Positions 11,580-19,849 of a stretch of DNA of 64,000 nt are shown piece after piece; within the stretch, counting starts at the first letter, position 1; every line of letters begins with the position of its first letter. The DNA is from Hyphomicrobiales bacterium (GTDB taxonomy: Bacteria > Pseudomonadota > Alphaproteobacteria > Rhizobiales > Rhizobiaceae). The notes under the pieces were generated by a model. It was not told where the DNA came from and made no database searches. It saw nothing but the letters and a program-made list of their open reading frames with translations. The stretch is taken from assembly GCA_900473795.1 (NCBI GenBank), contig UCMT01000055.1, positions 92,873 to 156,872 on the forward strand, written 5' to 3'. The translations under genes were made by a program, and so were the position numbers.

Positions 11580-12869
11580 CTATCGCTCGCGCCGGCCCTT
11601 GCCGAAGGTATAGCCGGTCTCCACCGTCGCCTTGCCGAACTTGTCGCGCAGCGCGTTGATCGCCGCTTCCGCGGCCGCCCGCCGGGTGGCCTGGGCATCC
11701 ACCAGGTCGGGCGGGTCGGCGAGGTCTGTATCGGAAAGATCGGTAACGCCGATACCGATCAGGCGGAATTTCGTGCCGTCGGTTTCCCTGTCGAGAAGCT
11801 GCATGCCGGTGCGGAAGATGCGGTCGGCCAGCCGGGTCGGGCTGTCGAGGCGGCGGTTGCGGGTCCGGGTCTTGAAGTCGGCGGTCTTCAGCTTCAAGAC
11901 GACGGTCTGGCCGGCGATATCGGCCTTCCTCAGCCGGTGCGCCACCTGCTCGCTCAGCCGGCGCAGATGCGAAACCAGGTCGTCATAGTCGCAGAGGTCG
12001 TCGTTGAAGGTGGTTTCGGACGAAACGCTTTTGGCTTCGCCGTTTATTTCCACCATACGTTCGTCCTGGCCGCGCGAGAGACGATAGAGGCGCTGGCCCA
12101 TCGTGCCGTAGCGCTTCATCAGCTCGGTTTCTTCCATCGCCTGCAACTGGCCTATGGTGCGGATGCCGTCGCGCTCCAGCGTCGCGGCAAAGGCCTTGCC
12201 GACACCCCAGATCAACGTGACTGGTTTCTCTTTGAGGAAATCCAAAGCCTCGGCAGCGCCGATGACCGAAAAGCCGCGCGGCTTCTGCAGGTCGGAGGCG
12301 ACCTTGGCGAGAAACTTGCAATAGGAGAGGCCGACCGAGACGGTGATGCCGATCTCCTGCTCGACGCGGCGGGCGAACTTGGCAAGCGTCCGGGCAGGGG
12401 GATCGTGATGCAGCCGCTCCGTCCCCTTGAGCTCCAGGAAGGCCTCGTCGATCGACAGCGGCTGCACGAGGGGCGTCAGCTCCTGCATCAGCGTGCGGAC
12501 CTGCCGGCCGACCCTGACATATTTCTCCATGTCCGGTTTGATGACGACCGCCTGCGGGCAGGCCTCCAGCGCCTTGAACATGGGCATGGCGGAGCGCACA
12601 CCGTGGATGCGGGCGATATAGCAGGCGGTCGAGACGACGCCGCGCTTGCCGCCGCCGATGATCACCGGCTTGTCGGCCAGTTCCGGATTGTCGCGTTTCT
12701 CGACCGACGCATAGAAGGCGTCGCAATCGATATGGGCAAGCGTCAGCTGGTGGAGTTCGGCATGATAGATGAGCCGCGGACTGCCGCAGGCCGAGCAGCG
12801 TCGTCCGCCTGTCGCCTGTTGCAAGCAGTCGCGGCAAAAACCCGGGATGGCGGCCTCGTTTGCGGTCAT
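11580..12869 (-). CDS. dinB: DNA polymerase IV with N-terminal zinc-ribbon-like extension
   Basis: Y-family translesion polymerase. 429 residues, longer than E. coli DinB because of an N-terminal extension with Cys12-x2-Cys15-x9-Cys25-x2-Cys28, a possible zinc ribbon. The polymerase core follows: [12 protein letters not shown] (Asp48) and [10 protein letters not shown] (Asp141, Glu142) supply the metal-binding acids; [12 protein letters not shown] is the steric-gate neighbourhood, and [16 protein letters not shown] with IWGVGKA marks the palm/thumb. A LexA box lies 6-20 bases before the start codon, so the gene is SOS-controlled. Divergent from the GNAT gene at 12944. Confidence 0.93.
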   Translation of the reverse strand: MTANEAAIPGFCRDCLQQATGGRRCSACGSPRLIYHAELHQLTLAHIDCDAFYASVEKRDNPELADKPVIIGGGKRGVVSTACYIARIHGVRSAMPMFKALEACPQAVVIKPDMEKYVRVGRQVRTLMQELTPLVQPLSIDEAFLELKGTERLHHDPPARTLAKFARRVEQEIGITVSVGLSYCKFLAKVASDLQKPRGFSVIGAAEALDFLKEKPVTLIWGVGKAFAATLERDGIRTIGQLQAMEETELMKRYGTMGQRLYRLSRGQDERMVEINGEAKSVSSETTFNDDLCDYDDLVSHLRRLSEQVAHRLRKADIAGQTVVLKLKTADFKTRTRNRRLDSPTRLADRIFRTGMQLLDRETDGTKFRLIGIGVTDLSDTDLADPPDLVDAQATRRAAAEAAINALRDKFGKATVETGYTFGKGRRER

Positions 12870-12874
12870 GATGA

Positions 12875-12889
12875 GAACAAATGTTGAAC
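12875..12889 (-). promoter_or_regulatory. dinB: LexA (SOS) box of dinB
   Basis: Minus strand GTTC-AACATTT-GTTC; plus strand GAAC at 12875-12878 and 12886-12889 with seven bases between. It matches the alphaproteobacterial LexA consensus exactly. It lies only 6 bases from the dinB ATG (12869), so LexA would sit over the start region of the transcript. Confidence 0.85.
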
Positions 12890-12943
12890 GATTTCAGGTT
12901 ACGCCGTAAACTGCCGAGTCTCAAGACGAAAGGGAAGGGGAAC

Positions 12944-13531
12944 GTGACGCCGGAGGATTTCGAAGCACGGCCGCTGACGCCGGATCGCTGGGATGATTTT
13001 GCGACGCTTTTCGGACCGCAGGGCGCCTGCTATGGCTGCTGGTGCACCTATTTTCGGGTTGCCGCGAAAGAGCGCCAGGCAATGAACGCGGATGCCAGGC
13101 GCATGTTCATGCACGAGCGCGTGGCTGAAGGGCCGCCGCCCGGCCTTCTCGGCTATCGCGGCGGACAGGCTATCGCCTGGGTGCAGGTCGGCCCGCGCGC
13201 GGACCTGCCGCAATGGAACTCGCCGAGAACGGTATCGAGGCCGCTGTCGGCCGAGGACGCGACGGATCCCGCAGTCTGGGCTGTCAGTTGCTTCTACATG
13301 CCGCGCCCTCAGCGCGGGAAGGGGATGAGCCACAGAATGCTGTCGGAAGCCATTTCCTTTGCCAGGGACAATACGGCACGCGTTCTGGAGGCCTGTCCGA
13401 TCGACAGGACCAAGCAGTCGAAATCGATCGGCCTTTATGTCGGTTCGACGCGCGTTTTCGAGGCCGCCGGCTTTACCGAGGTGGCCAGACGCAAGGATGG
13501 ACGCCCGCTGATGCGGCTGGAGCTGCGCTGA
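12944..13531 (+). CDS. GNAT-family N-acetyltransferase
   Basis: 195 residues from GTG 12944, which has a strong AGGGAAGGGG site five bases before it. An in-frame ATG at 12881 exists but overlaps the dinB LexA box and lacks a ribosome site. The acetyl-CoA-binding stretch is near MPRPQRGKGMSHRMLSEAI (about residues 113-131 of this reading), followed by FEAAGFTEVARR at the C terminus, as in GNAT folds. The substrate is unknown. The N-terminal GACYGCWCTYF cysteine cluster is typical of one GNAT subgroup annotated in rhizobia. Confidence 0.8.
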   Translation: MTPEDFEARPLTPDRWDDFATLFGPQGACYGCWCTYFRVAAKERQAMNADARRMFMHERVAEGPPPGLLGYRGGQAIAWVQVGPRADLPQWNSPRTVSRPLSAEDATDPAVWAVSCFYMPRPQRGKGMSHRMLSEAISFARDNTARVLEACPIDRTKQSKSIGLYVGSTRVFEAAGFTEVARRKDGRPLMRLELR

Positions 13532-13548
13532 TGGAAACGACGCCGAAG

Positions 13549-14190
13549 CTAGCGGGAAATATGGGCGCGGACGATCCGCGCCACGTCGGTCCAGTCACCG
13601 GCTTTGGTGATGCCTTCCCCGGGATCGGGCGCAAGCGCCCGGAAATCGGCATTGACCATCAGATTGACGAGAAGGCAGTCCGGCGCATGTTCGCGAACGG
13701 AATGGAGGTTGCGCCATATATCATCGATGAAAGCGAAGGGAAGCCTGCGCCCGGCGTGCAGCCGTTTGACGATGGGACCTTTGGCGTCTTCGCTGGCAAC
13801 CAGCGGATAGTGGAGACTGAAACGGTCGAGCAGGGCGCGGCGAACGACAGCGTGGCGAGGCGGCATGGCCGTGAGGAAAACGATGTCCGCCTCTCCCGCA
13901 AGTTCGGCCAGCGTCTCGACCGCAAGCGCCGCCGGTGTCTGCCACTCCGCCTGCCGCAAGAAGAATTCCTCCTGCAGTGCGGAGACCAGATCGTCGGCGA
14001 CCGTCTCGCCGCTCTCGAGCAGTACGATATTGCCATGCAGGCGGAACGATCGCGGCAAGAGGTCACGGCCGGAGGCACGCAGGAAATCGCGGAACGGCGT
14101 CAGGAATTCGAGCACCACCTCATCGATGTCGCAGATGATCAGCGGCCGGTCCGTCAACCGGACATGATCCAGGGAAAGCACATCCGTCAC
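13549..14190 (-). CDS. HAD-superfamily hydrolase-like protein
   Basis: 213 residues from GTG 14190, which begins two bases after the stop of the DUF3572 gene, so the two are translationally linked. HAD motifs are visible: motif I IICDIDEVV (nucleophile Asp and second Asp), motif II VFLTAM, a lysine in KGPIVKRL and motif IV FAFIDD. This predicts a phosphohydrolase or phosphotransferase; the substrate is unknown. A longer in-frame reading upstream overlaps the DUF3572 gene and has no family resemblance there, so I prefer the GTG. The 3' end is 17 bases from the convergent GNAT gene. Confidence 0.7.
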   Translation of the reverse strand: MTDVLSLDHVRLTDRPLIICDIDEVVLEFLTPFRDFLRASGRDLLPRSFRLHGNIVLLESGETVADDLVSALQEEFFLRQAEWQTPAALAVETLAELAGEADIVFLTAMPPRHAVVRRALLDRFSLHYPLVASEDAKGPIVKRLHAGRRLPFAFIDDIWRNLHSVREHAPDCLLVNLMVNADFRALAPDPGEGITKAGDWTDVARIVRAHISR

Positions 14191-14192
14191 GG

Positions 14193-14504
14193 TCAGAAAT
14201 CTCCGGGATTGTCGGGACCGGACAGAACCATATGTGCGCGCACGACATCTTCCGGCGGCGTGCCGGTCGCGCCGCAGAAGGAGAGCAGCGTCGGCTCGTG
14301 GCCCATCAGGAAATCGACGACGCCCGCCAGAAAGCCGGGATCGGCTGCGGCATGGCGCAGGGAGGATGGATCGGTCCCCGTCAACGCCAGGAAACGCCCA
14401 AGCAGTTCCGGCTCGTTTGCCAGCCATGCGAGGATGGCGATCGCTGTTTCTTCTGCGGCTGTCAAAGGCGTCTGTCCTATGTCTCGTTCAGGTGATTTTT
14501 TCAC
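14193..14504 (-). CDS. DUF3572 domain protein
   Basis: 103 residues from GTG 14504. The helical core AIAILAWLANEPELLGRFLALTG is the DUF3572 signature (residues about 21-43), a small family restricted to Rhizobiales and relatives, commonly divergent from divK as here. Function is unknown. GGTGA at 14491-14495 and TCACC at 14501-14505 form a small inverted repeat across the start. It is followed two bases later by the HAD-like gene. Confidence 0.8.
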   Translation of the reverse strand: MKKSPERDIGQTPLTAAEETAIAILAWLANEPELLGRFLALTGTDPSSLRHAAADPGFLAGVVDFLMGHEPTLLSFCGATGTPPEDVVRAHMVLSGPDNPGDF

Positions 14505-14632
14505 CGAATATTACCTGTTTTTCAACCAAATAGCTCTAGCATCAGGTTTCCGGGAACAGGTGAAATCGTCCGCGCGCAACTTATCTGGATGCGCCGGGCT
14601 TGCAAGCCGGAGCCGCAAAACAAGGGATCGAA

Positions 14633-15004
14633 ATGCCCAAGCAGGTGATGATAGTTGAAGATAACGAGCTGAATATGAAGCTCTTTCGTGACCTGATCGA
14701 AGCATCCGGTTACACGACCATCCAGACCCGCAATGGTATGGAAGCTCTTGATCTCGCGCGAAAATATCGCCCGGACCTGATTTTGATGGACATCCAGCTT
14801 CCGGAGGTTTCGGGGCTCGAGGTGACCAAGTGGCTGAAGGAAGATGACGAATTGCATGTAATCCCCGTCATTGCCGTCACGGCCTTTGCCATGAAGGGTG
14901 ACGAGGAGCGGATCAGGCAGGGCGGCTGCGAGGCCTATGTCTCCAAGCCGATCTCGGTGCCGAAATTTATTGAAACGATCAAGACTTATTTGGGCGACGC
15001 CTGA
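14633..15004 (+). CDS. divK: Single-domain response regulator DivK
   Basis: Essential cell-cycle regulator that, when phosphorylated, modulates the PleC/DivJ kinases, DivL and so CckA and CtrA. The 123 residues are one receiver domain: acidic pocket VEDNE (residues 8-12), phospho-acceptor Asp53 in [10 protein letters not shown], Thr83 and Lys105 in YVSKPIS. Start ATG 14633 is behind AAGGGATCG; an upstream in-frame ATG at 14600 is less likely. pleD follows 85 bases later, the classic divK-pleD operon. Confidence 0.97.
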   Translation: MPKQVMIVEDNELNMKLFRDLIEASGYTTIQTRNGMEALDLARKYRPDLILMDIQLPEVSGLEVTKWLKEDDELHVIPVIAVTAFAMKGDEERIRQGGCEAYVSKPISVPKFIETIKTYLGDA

Positions 15005-15089
15005 CGCGGCGCCGGGCGGCGTCCGCAGGCCGCCTTGAACGAGATTTGCGTTTGATGCAACGTCAGACGCCATTGGCAGGAAAGATTGC

Positions 15090-16457
15090 ATGACCGCGCG
15101 TATTCTCGTCGTCGATGACATACCGGCCAACGTCAAGCTGCTGGAAGCGCGGCTCGTGGCCGAATATTTCGACGTGCTGACGGCCGCCGACGGTTATCAA
15201 GCGCTGGCAATCTGCGACACGCAGCCGGTCGATCTGATCCTGCTCGATATCATGATGCCCGGCATCGACGGCTTCGAGGTCTGCGAGCGGCTGAAAGCGA
15301 ATTCCCGCACGGCCCATATTCCCGTCGTCATGGTGACGGCGCTCGATCAGCCGTCCGACCGGGTGCGCGGCCTGAAGGCCGGTGCTGATGATTTCCTCAC
15401 CAAACCGGTCAACGACCTGCAACTGATGTCGCGGGTCAAGAGCCTCGTGCGGTTGAAGAACGTCAGCGATGAGCTGCGTCTGCGCGCCGAAACGGCCCAC
15501 AGCGTCGGCCTGGCCGACCTGACGTCCACCGACCGGCCCGACGAATTCGGCAAGGTCCTGTTGGTCGATGGCCGCGGCAGCTCGCAGGAGCGGCTTGTTC
15601 GCGCGCTCAAGCCCGTGGCGGAAGTGGCGGCGATGTCCGATCCGCAGGCCGCACTGTTCGAGGCAGCCGAAAACAGCTTCGATCTCGTCATCGTCAATTC
15701 GAATTTCGACAACTATGATCCCCTGCGGCTCTGCTCCCAGCTCCGTTCGCTGGAACGCACGCGCTACATTCCGCTCCTGCTGATTGCCGAGCAGGGGCAT
15801 GAGGAAATGGTCGTGCGCGCGCTCGATCTCGGTGTTACCGATTATCTGATGCGTCCGGTCGACCCCAACGAGCTCGTTGCGCGCAGCCTGACACAGATCC
15901 GCCGCAAGCACTGCAACGACCGGCTTCGGACCAGCGTCAAACAGACCATCGAACTTGCGGTGACTGACGGGCTGACCGGGCTGCATAATCGCCGCTATCT
16001 CGACAGCCACCTGAAGCTGCTGGTCGATCGTGCCATTGCCCGCGGTCGCCCCTTGTCGATCTGCATCACCGATATCGATCGATTCAAGAGCGTCAACGAT
16101 ACCTATGGGCACGACGCCGGCGACGAGGTGCTGCGCGAATTTGCCCACCGGGTTCGCTCGACAGTGCGCGGTGCCGATCTTGCCTGCCGGTTCGGCGGCG
16201 AAGAGTTCGTCCTAGTCATGCCGGACACGCCCGCCGACGCGGCTGCGGCCATTGCCGAACGTCTGCGCACGATCGTCGAGGACAGGCCGTTTTCCCTGCA
16301 GAACACCGATACAATTCTGTCGGTAACGGCGTCTCTTGGAATAGCGACGCTCAATCCGGGGGGCGACACGCCGGAGGCTCTGTTGAAGCGCGCTGACACC
16401 GCGCTCTACCAGGCCAAGAATAACGGCAGGAACCAGGTGGTTGCCGCCGCAGCCTGA
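15090..16457 (+). CDS. pleD: Response regulator diguanylate cyclase PleD
   Basis: Makes cyclic di-GMP when phosphorylated; in Caulobacter it drives the swarmer-to-stalked transition. 455 residues in the usual order: receiver 1 (about 1-120; Asp53 in ILLDIMMPGIDG), a degenerate receiver-like adaptor (about 150-275, no conserved acidic triad), then the GGDEF domain (about 290-455). The active site is GGEEF at 369-373, with an intact product-inhibition site RGAD (Arg360, Asp363) five residues before it. So it should be catalytically active and feedback-inhibited. The sRNA EcpR1 lies downstream on the same strand. Confidence 0.96.
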   Translation: MTARILVVDDIPANVKLLEARLVAEYFDVLTAADGYQALAICDTQPVDLILLDIMMPGIDGFEVCERLKANSRTAHIPVVMVTALDQPSDRVRGLKAGADDFLTKPVNDLQLMSRVKSLVRLKNVSDELRLRAETAHSVGLADLTSTDRPDEFGKVLLVDGRGSSQERLVRALKPVAEVAAMSDPQAALFEAAENSFDLVIVNSNFDNYDPLRLCSQLRSLERTRYIPLLLIAEQGHEEMVVRALDLGVTDYLMRPVDPNELVARSLTQIRRKHCNDRLRTSVKQTIELAVTDGLTGLHNRRYLDSHLKLLVDRAIARGRPLSICITDIDRFKSVNDTYGHDAGDEVLREFAHRVRSTVRGADLACRFGGEEFVLVMPDTPADAAAAIAERLRTIVEDRPFSLQNTDTILSVTASLGIATLNPGGDTPEALLKRADTALYQAKNNGRNQVVAAAA

Positions 16458-16904
16458 ACCATGCTGGCACAAAATTTCCGCATATGGCGCAGTTTTCCAC
16501 AGAAAAACAGATTTAGCTCGCCCGGTTTACCTGGCTAAGCGCCAAACGCGTTGGCGTCGGAAGATGCATGTCATGATTGCTGTCGAAAGCCCGGCGATGC
16601 GGGGAGGGCCGGCATCGATCGATCGTCTGTTTCTAAAATTAAAATAATGAATTCAATATATTAATTCATTTGAAACCGCTGTCGGATTTTTTTCGTATTG
16701 CTATTCGCTCATTTTATGAAAATATCATATTACTTTTACAAAGCAGCTCTCTGAGGGCCGGTACAGTTCGAAATCTGCGCGAGTCCTCTATAAGGCAATG
16801 GTAAAATTAACCATGTCTGCGCGCTCCCTTGGGCTTTGGTTAAGAATTCATTGATTTTTTTTTATTTTCGGTCAATTCTCATCGGTAAGGGAGGATGAAC
16901 TCCC
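16458..16904. other. Non-coding, AT-rich gap between pleD and ecpR1
   Basis: No convincing gene. 16630-16870 is far richer in A+T than its surroundings. It holds an inverted repeat, AATGAATT at 16646-16653 and AATTCATT at 16663-16670, and a CtrA-type half site TTAACCAT at 16807-16814 plus TTAA-N7-TTGA at 16838-16852, close to the TTAA-N7-TTAA consensus. It probably carries the ecpR1 promoter and regulators. Confidence 0.45.
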
Positions 16905-16949
16905 ATCGAGTACCCCATGATGTCAGGTCCGCCGCATCTCCTGGGTCGT

Positions 16950-17052
16950 GGGGTTTGTCGACTGATCTGTGACCAATGCGGTTCCTCGTGCCGCGGTTTC
17001 GATCAGTCGACACCCATTCAAACGCCGTCCCTACCCGGGGACGGCGTTTTGA
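16950..17052 (+). ncRNA. ecpR1: Trans-acting sRNA EcpR1
   Basis: EcpR1 of Sinorhizobium meliloti is a stress-induced sRNA encoded downstream of divK-pleD that represses gcrA and dnaA through its conserved loop 1; it folds into two stem-loops. Here, in that position, a perfect 11-pair stem (16957-16967 with 17001-17011) encloses a smaller hairpin GCGG/CCGC (16978-16981 with 16991-16994) whose loop TTCCTCGTG is complementary to ribosome binding sites. A terminator hairpin follows at 17020-17049. The span of about 100 nt matches the mature RNA as I recall it; a longer precursor would start near 16905. Assigned by synteny and structure. Confidence 0.78.
17020..17050 (+). terminator. ecpR1: Terminator stem-loop of EcpR1
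   Basis: AAACGCCGTCCC (17020-17031) pairs perfectly with GGGACGGCGTTT (17038-17049), loop TACCCG, then TTTTGATT. It forms the second stem-loop of the sRNA and its intrinsic terminator. Confidence 0.85.
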
Positions 17053-17121
17053 TTCGCGGCAGCGGCAAGTGAGGTGGGATCGCGAAGCCGCCGGATCGAC
17101 TAGACTCCAGCACAAGCGCAA

Positions 17122-17155
17122 TAAAAAAGCGCCAGGCTTTTCAGCCGGCGCCTTT
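17122..17155 (-). terminator. rpmG: Terminator of rpmG
   Basis: Minus strand AAAGGCGCC, inner hairpin GGCTGAAAAGCC, GGCGCTTTTTT: a long stem ending in six T, 24 bases past the rpmG stop. Confidence 0.85.
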
Positions 17156-17178
17156 GCATTCCCGAAGGAAAACCGATC

Positions 17179-17346
17179 TTACTTGATCTTGGTTTCCTTG
17201 AATTCAACGTGCTTGCGCACGACCGGGTCGTACTTCGTAAAGGACATCTTGTCCGTCTTCGTGCGGCTGTTCTTCGAGGTTACGTAGAAGAAACCCGTGT
17301 CGGCCGTCGACAGCAGCTTGATCTTGATTTTTGCAGCTTTCGCCAT
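17179..17346 (-). CDS. rpmG: 50S ribosomal protein L33
   Basis: 55 residues from ATG 17346 ([20 protein letters not shown]), behind AGGCAGG. Sequence and length match bacterial L33, a protein of the large subunit near the E site. The zinc-ligand cysteines of the C+ paralogue are absent, so this is the zinc-independent form. A longer in-frame reading has no family similarity upstream. A strong terminator follows. Confidence 0.96.
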   Translation of the reverse strand: MAKAAKIKIKLLSTADTGFFYVTSKNSRTKTDKMSFTKYDPVVRKHVEFKETKIK

Positions 17347-17438
17347 GGTCGTCCTGCCTTTATAAAAAACAAAGCCGCAGACATCCAAGGAGGGGTCCCG
17401 GCAAACTTGGCGCGAAACTACAAATCGCGCCCGAAAAG

Positions 17439-18623
17439 TCAAGCCCGTTTTGGGTTGAAAACGATCCTGGCCACCGAAAGTACCACGTAAAGCCCGAAGA
17501 AAGCGGCGATCGACCAGGCAAAACCGTCATTGCCGGTCACGTCCATGGCGGCACCGATTGCCTGCGGACCCGCCACCGTGCCGACTGCATAGGAGAAGAT
17601 GAAGGCGGCATTGGCAGCCGCGAGGTCGGCGCCGTGCAGGCGCGAGCCGAGATGGCTCAGGCCCACCGTATAAAGGCCGGAGACGCTGCCGCCCCAGAAC
17701 AGAAGCACGACCGCCATCAGCCACCAGTTGCCCTGCAGCAGCGGCAGACACAGTGCACCGGCCAATCCGACGACGGTCATCATTGCCAGAAGATTGCGCC
17801 TGTCCTTCATGCGGTCCGACAACATGCCGAGCGGAATCTGGAAAATCACATTGCCGATGCCCATGACGGTCAGAAGCAGCGCCGCCTGCGATTCGGTGAA
17901 GCCGGTGCGTGTTCCGTAGATGGGAAACAGCGACAGGCCGCCTGATTCGACCGCGCCGAAAATGAACACTGCGGCGGTCGCGGTCGGCACCAGGAAGACG
18001 TAACGCATGAAATGCAGCTCGGGCTTCTCGTCGAGTACCGGGCTTTCGTTGCGGGCAAGGAAGATCGGTATGGCCGACAGCAGAATCACTCCGGCTCCGA
18101 AGGCAAAAGGCAGGATGCCCTCGCTGCCGAGGATGGAGAAGAGCAGAGGCCCCATCGCAAACCCCAATGACAGGACGGTGCCGTAGATGCCGAGGACGAG
18201 CCCCCGGCGGCTTGGTGGCGCAGTGGCGTTGATCCAGAATTCCGACAGCACGAACAATACGGTGATGGCGCCGTGAAAAACGACGCGTAGGGGAAACCAA
18301 AGCCAGAAATTTTCGATGTAGTAGAAGCCGAGCGCGCTGATCGCTGCAAAGAGGATGGCGAGCAGCATCGTGTTGGCGACGCCGTAATTGTGGGCGGTCT
18401 TTGCCGTGACGGCAGCGGCGGCCATCGAGGCAAGCCCGGCCATCGCCGAGTTCAGGCCGATGAGCGTCGAGGAGATGCCGCGTTTTTCCATGATGATGCT
18501 GAGCAGCGGCAGGCCGAGGCCGATCGCGATCCCCACCGCCGTGATGGAGGCGATGGCGGCGATCAGCGACGGCCAGTGTATCTCCTCAACCGGCGCTCGC
18601 GTGCCGGACGGCGGCTGTGACAT
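17439..18623 (-). CDS. MFS transporter
   Basis: 394 residues from ATG 18623, behind AAGGAA. Twelve predicted spans, beginning with [20 protein letters not shown] (about 17-36). The MFS loop motif between spans 8 and 9 appears as [14 protein letters not shown], and the early [11 protein letters not shown] loop is typical of the YcaD/YfkF-like group. Substrate unknown. The NUDIX gene ends 13 bases upstream on the same strand. Earlier in-frame starts lack a ribosome site. Confidence 0.88.
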   Translation of the reverse strand: MSQPPSGTRAPVEEIHWPSLIAAIASITAVGIAIGLGLPLLSIIMEKRGISSTLIGLNSAMAGLASMAAAAVTAKTAHNYGVANTMLLAILFAAISALGFYYIENFWLWFPLRVVFHGAITVLFVLSEFWINATAPPSRRGLVLGIYGTVLSLGFAMGPLLFSILGSEGILPFAFGAGVILLSAIPIFLARNESPVLDEKPELHFMRYVFLVPTATAAVFIFGAVESGGLSLFPIYGTRTGFTESQAALLLTVMGIGNVIFQIPLGMLSDRMKDRRNLLAMMTVVGLAGALCLPLLQGNWWLMAVVLLFWGGSVSGLYTVGLSHLGSRLHGADLAAANAAFIFSYAVGTVAGPQAIGAAMDVTGNDGFAWSIAAFFGLYVVLSVARIVFNPKRA

Positions 18624-18636
18624 GCAATGAAATTCC

Positions 18637-19347
18637 TTAGAGAAGGTCGCGGACGAATCGTCCATGACGCGTGTAGTAGAACGGCACCGGCCTTCCAAAG
18701 GGCAGAGACGCATCGGATTGAAGACTTGCCCTCAAATCGCCAAGGATGATCCCGGTGATGTCGGGCATGCGCACGGCCGAAACATCGTTCACATCAATCC
18801 ATCTCAAATCTTCGAGCTCCCGGCTGTCGCGGATGTCCATCGGATCCACACCCGCTTCGTCCGTAAAAAGGGCGAAAAAATGTGTGTCGAACCGGCGCGG
18901 AAATCCCGGAGGGGTAATCGCCCGAGCCATATAGCGCAAGTTTGTGAGATCGGGAAGAAAAGGTAACGTTGTGTTTCCGCTGTCTTTGCGGCCAATGGCG
19001 ATGCTTGCCTCTTCATGGAGCTCGCGAAGGGCGGCAAGCGCGATGGCACGCAACCGGCTTTCCGAGGCGCGGTGCCCTTGGCAGCTCCTCAGGCGCTCCA
19101 GCACGGCGGGCTGCATGTCGCCGGCCCAAGGCAGCCTATGGTCCGATGCGTCCCTGCGCCCGCCAGGAAACACGTGCAGATCCGGCATGAAGACATGCGC
19201 CTTGTGGCGCTTGCCGACGAGCACGCGCACGTGAGCCTGTGAACGATCGAGCAGCATGATCGATGCGGCATCGCGCGGCCGTGGCGAACGTGGTCTCGGT
19301 GTATTGGAAAGCGGGGTCTCGGCCGGCCCGTCGCCTGTATCCGTCAC
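18637..19347 (-). CDS. NUDIX hydrolase
   Basis: 236 residues. FPGGRRDASD (about 60-69) and ALRELHEEASIAIG (about 107-120) are the two halves of a Nudix box separated by an insertion, as in NUDT7/NUDT19-like enzymes that act on CoA or nucleotide derivatives. The metal-binding glutamates of RELHEE are intact. The substrate is not determined. Its start overlaps the end of the DUF983 gene by four bases (ATGA type), so translation is coupled. Confidence 0.85.
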   Translation of the reverse strand: MTDTGDGPAETPLSNTPRPRSPRPRDAASIMLLDRSQAHVRVLVGKRHKAHVFMPDLHVFPGGRRDASDHRLPWAGDMQPAVLERLRSCQGHRASESRLRAIALAALRELHEEASIAIGRKDSGNTTLPFLPDLTNLRYMARAITPPGFPRRFDTHFFALFTDEAGVDPMDIRDSRELEDLRWIDVNDVSAVRMPDITGIILGDLRASLQSDASLPFGRPVPFYYTRHGRFVRDLL

Positions 19348-19811
19348 GCAGTGCGGTCCGTGATGGGAAGAACGTCTTCGGGCGCATCCTCATGGCCGCC
19401 AAAGCCGTGCATGCGCAAGGCCCACTGCAGGCCGATGACGCCACCCTTGACGGGCTGCATCAGCCCGAGCGAACCGAGGATGGTGACCGGTACCCAGATA
19501 GCCAAATGACCCCAGTTGGAGAGCGGCAGGATCATGTCGGTCGCCATGAAGCCGGCAAGCACGACATGGCCCATGATCGTCACGACAATATAGGGCGGGA
19601 AATCGTCGGCACGATGCTGGTCAAGCTGTTCGCCGCAGGCCTGGCAGGCATGCACGGTCTTCAGGAAGCGGCCGAAGAGCTTGCCGCTGCCGCAGGCCGG
19701 ACACGTGTTCAGAAGCCCGCGCTTGATCGATCGCCCAACAGGCCGATCGGTTTCGCGCGTCTGCTCGAAGCGGACGGTTTCCGGAGTGCTGCCAGTTGCC
19801 TGCATGTCCAT
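19344..19811 (-). CDS. DUF983 membrane protein
   Basis: 155 residues. A zinc-ribbon-like N-terminal part, CPACGSGKLF and CQACGEQL (about 37-61), precedes two membrane spans (about 75-95 IVVTIMGHVVLAGFMATDMI and 102-125). This is the DUF983 layout, common in Alphaproteobacteria, often near rnr. Function unknown. Upstream rnr ends 38 bases away on the same strand; downstream it overlaps the NUDIX gene by four bases. Confidence 0.88.
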   Translation of the reverse strand: MDMQATGSTPETVRFEQTRETDRPVGRSIKRGLLNTCPACGSGKLFGRFLKTVHACQACGEQLDQHRADDFPPYIVVTIMGHVVLAGFMATDMILPLSNWGHLAIWVPVTILGSLGLMQPVKGGVIGLQWALRMHGFGGHEDAPEDVLPITDRTA

Positions 19812-19849
19812 TTCCTCAATTTACGGACGCAGGCCTTGCCTTCACGTCC

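Noticed and set aside
12881..12943. Longer N terminus for the GNAT gene from ATG 12881
   Set aside because: The ATG lies inside the dinB LexA box and has no ribosome site, while GTG 12944 has a strong one.
16441..16647. A 68-codon frame after pleD
   Set aside because: Overlaps the pleD stop, no ribosome site, runs into the AT-rich non-coding region.
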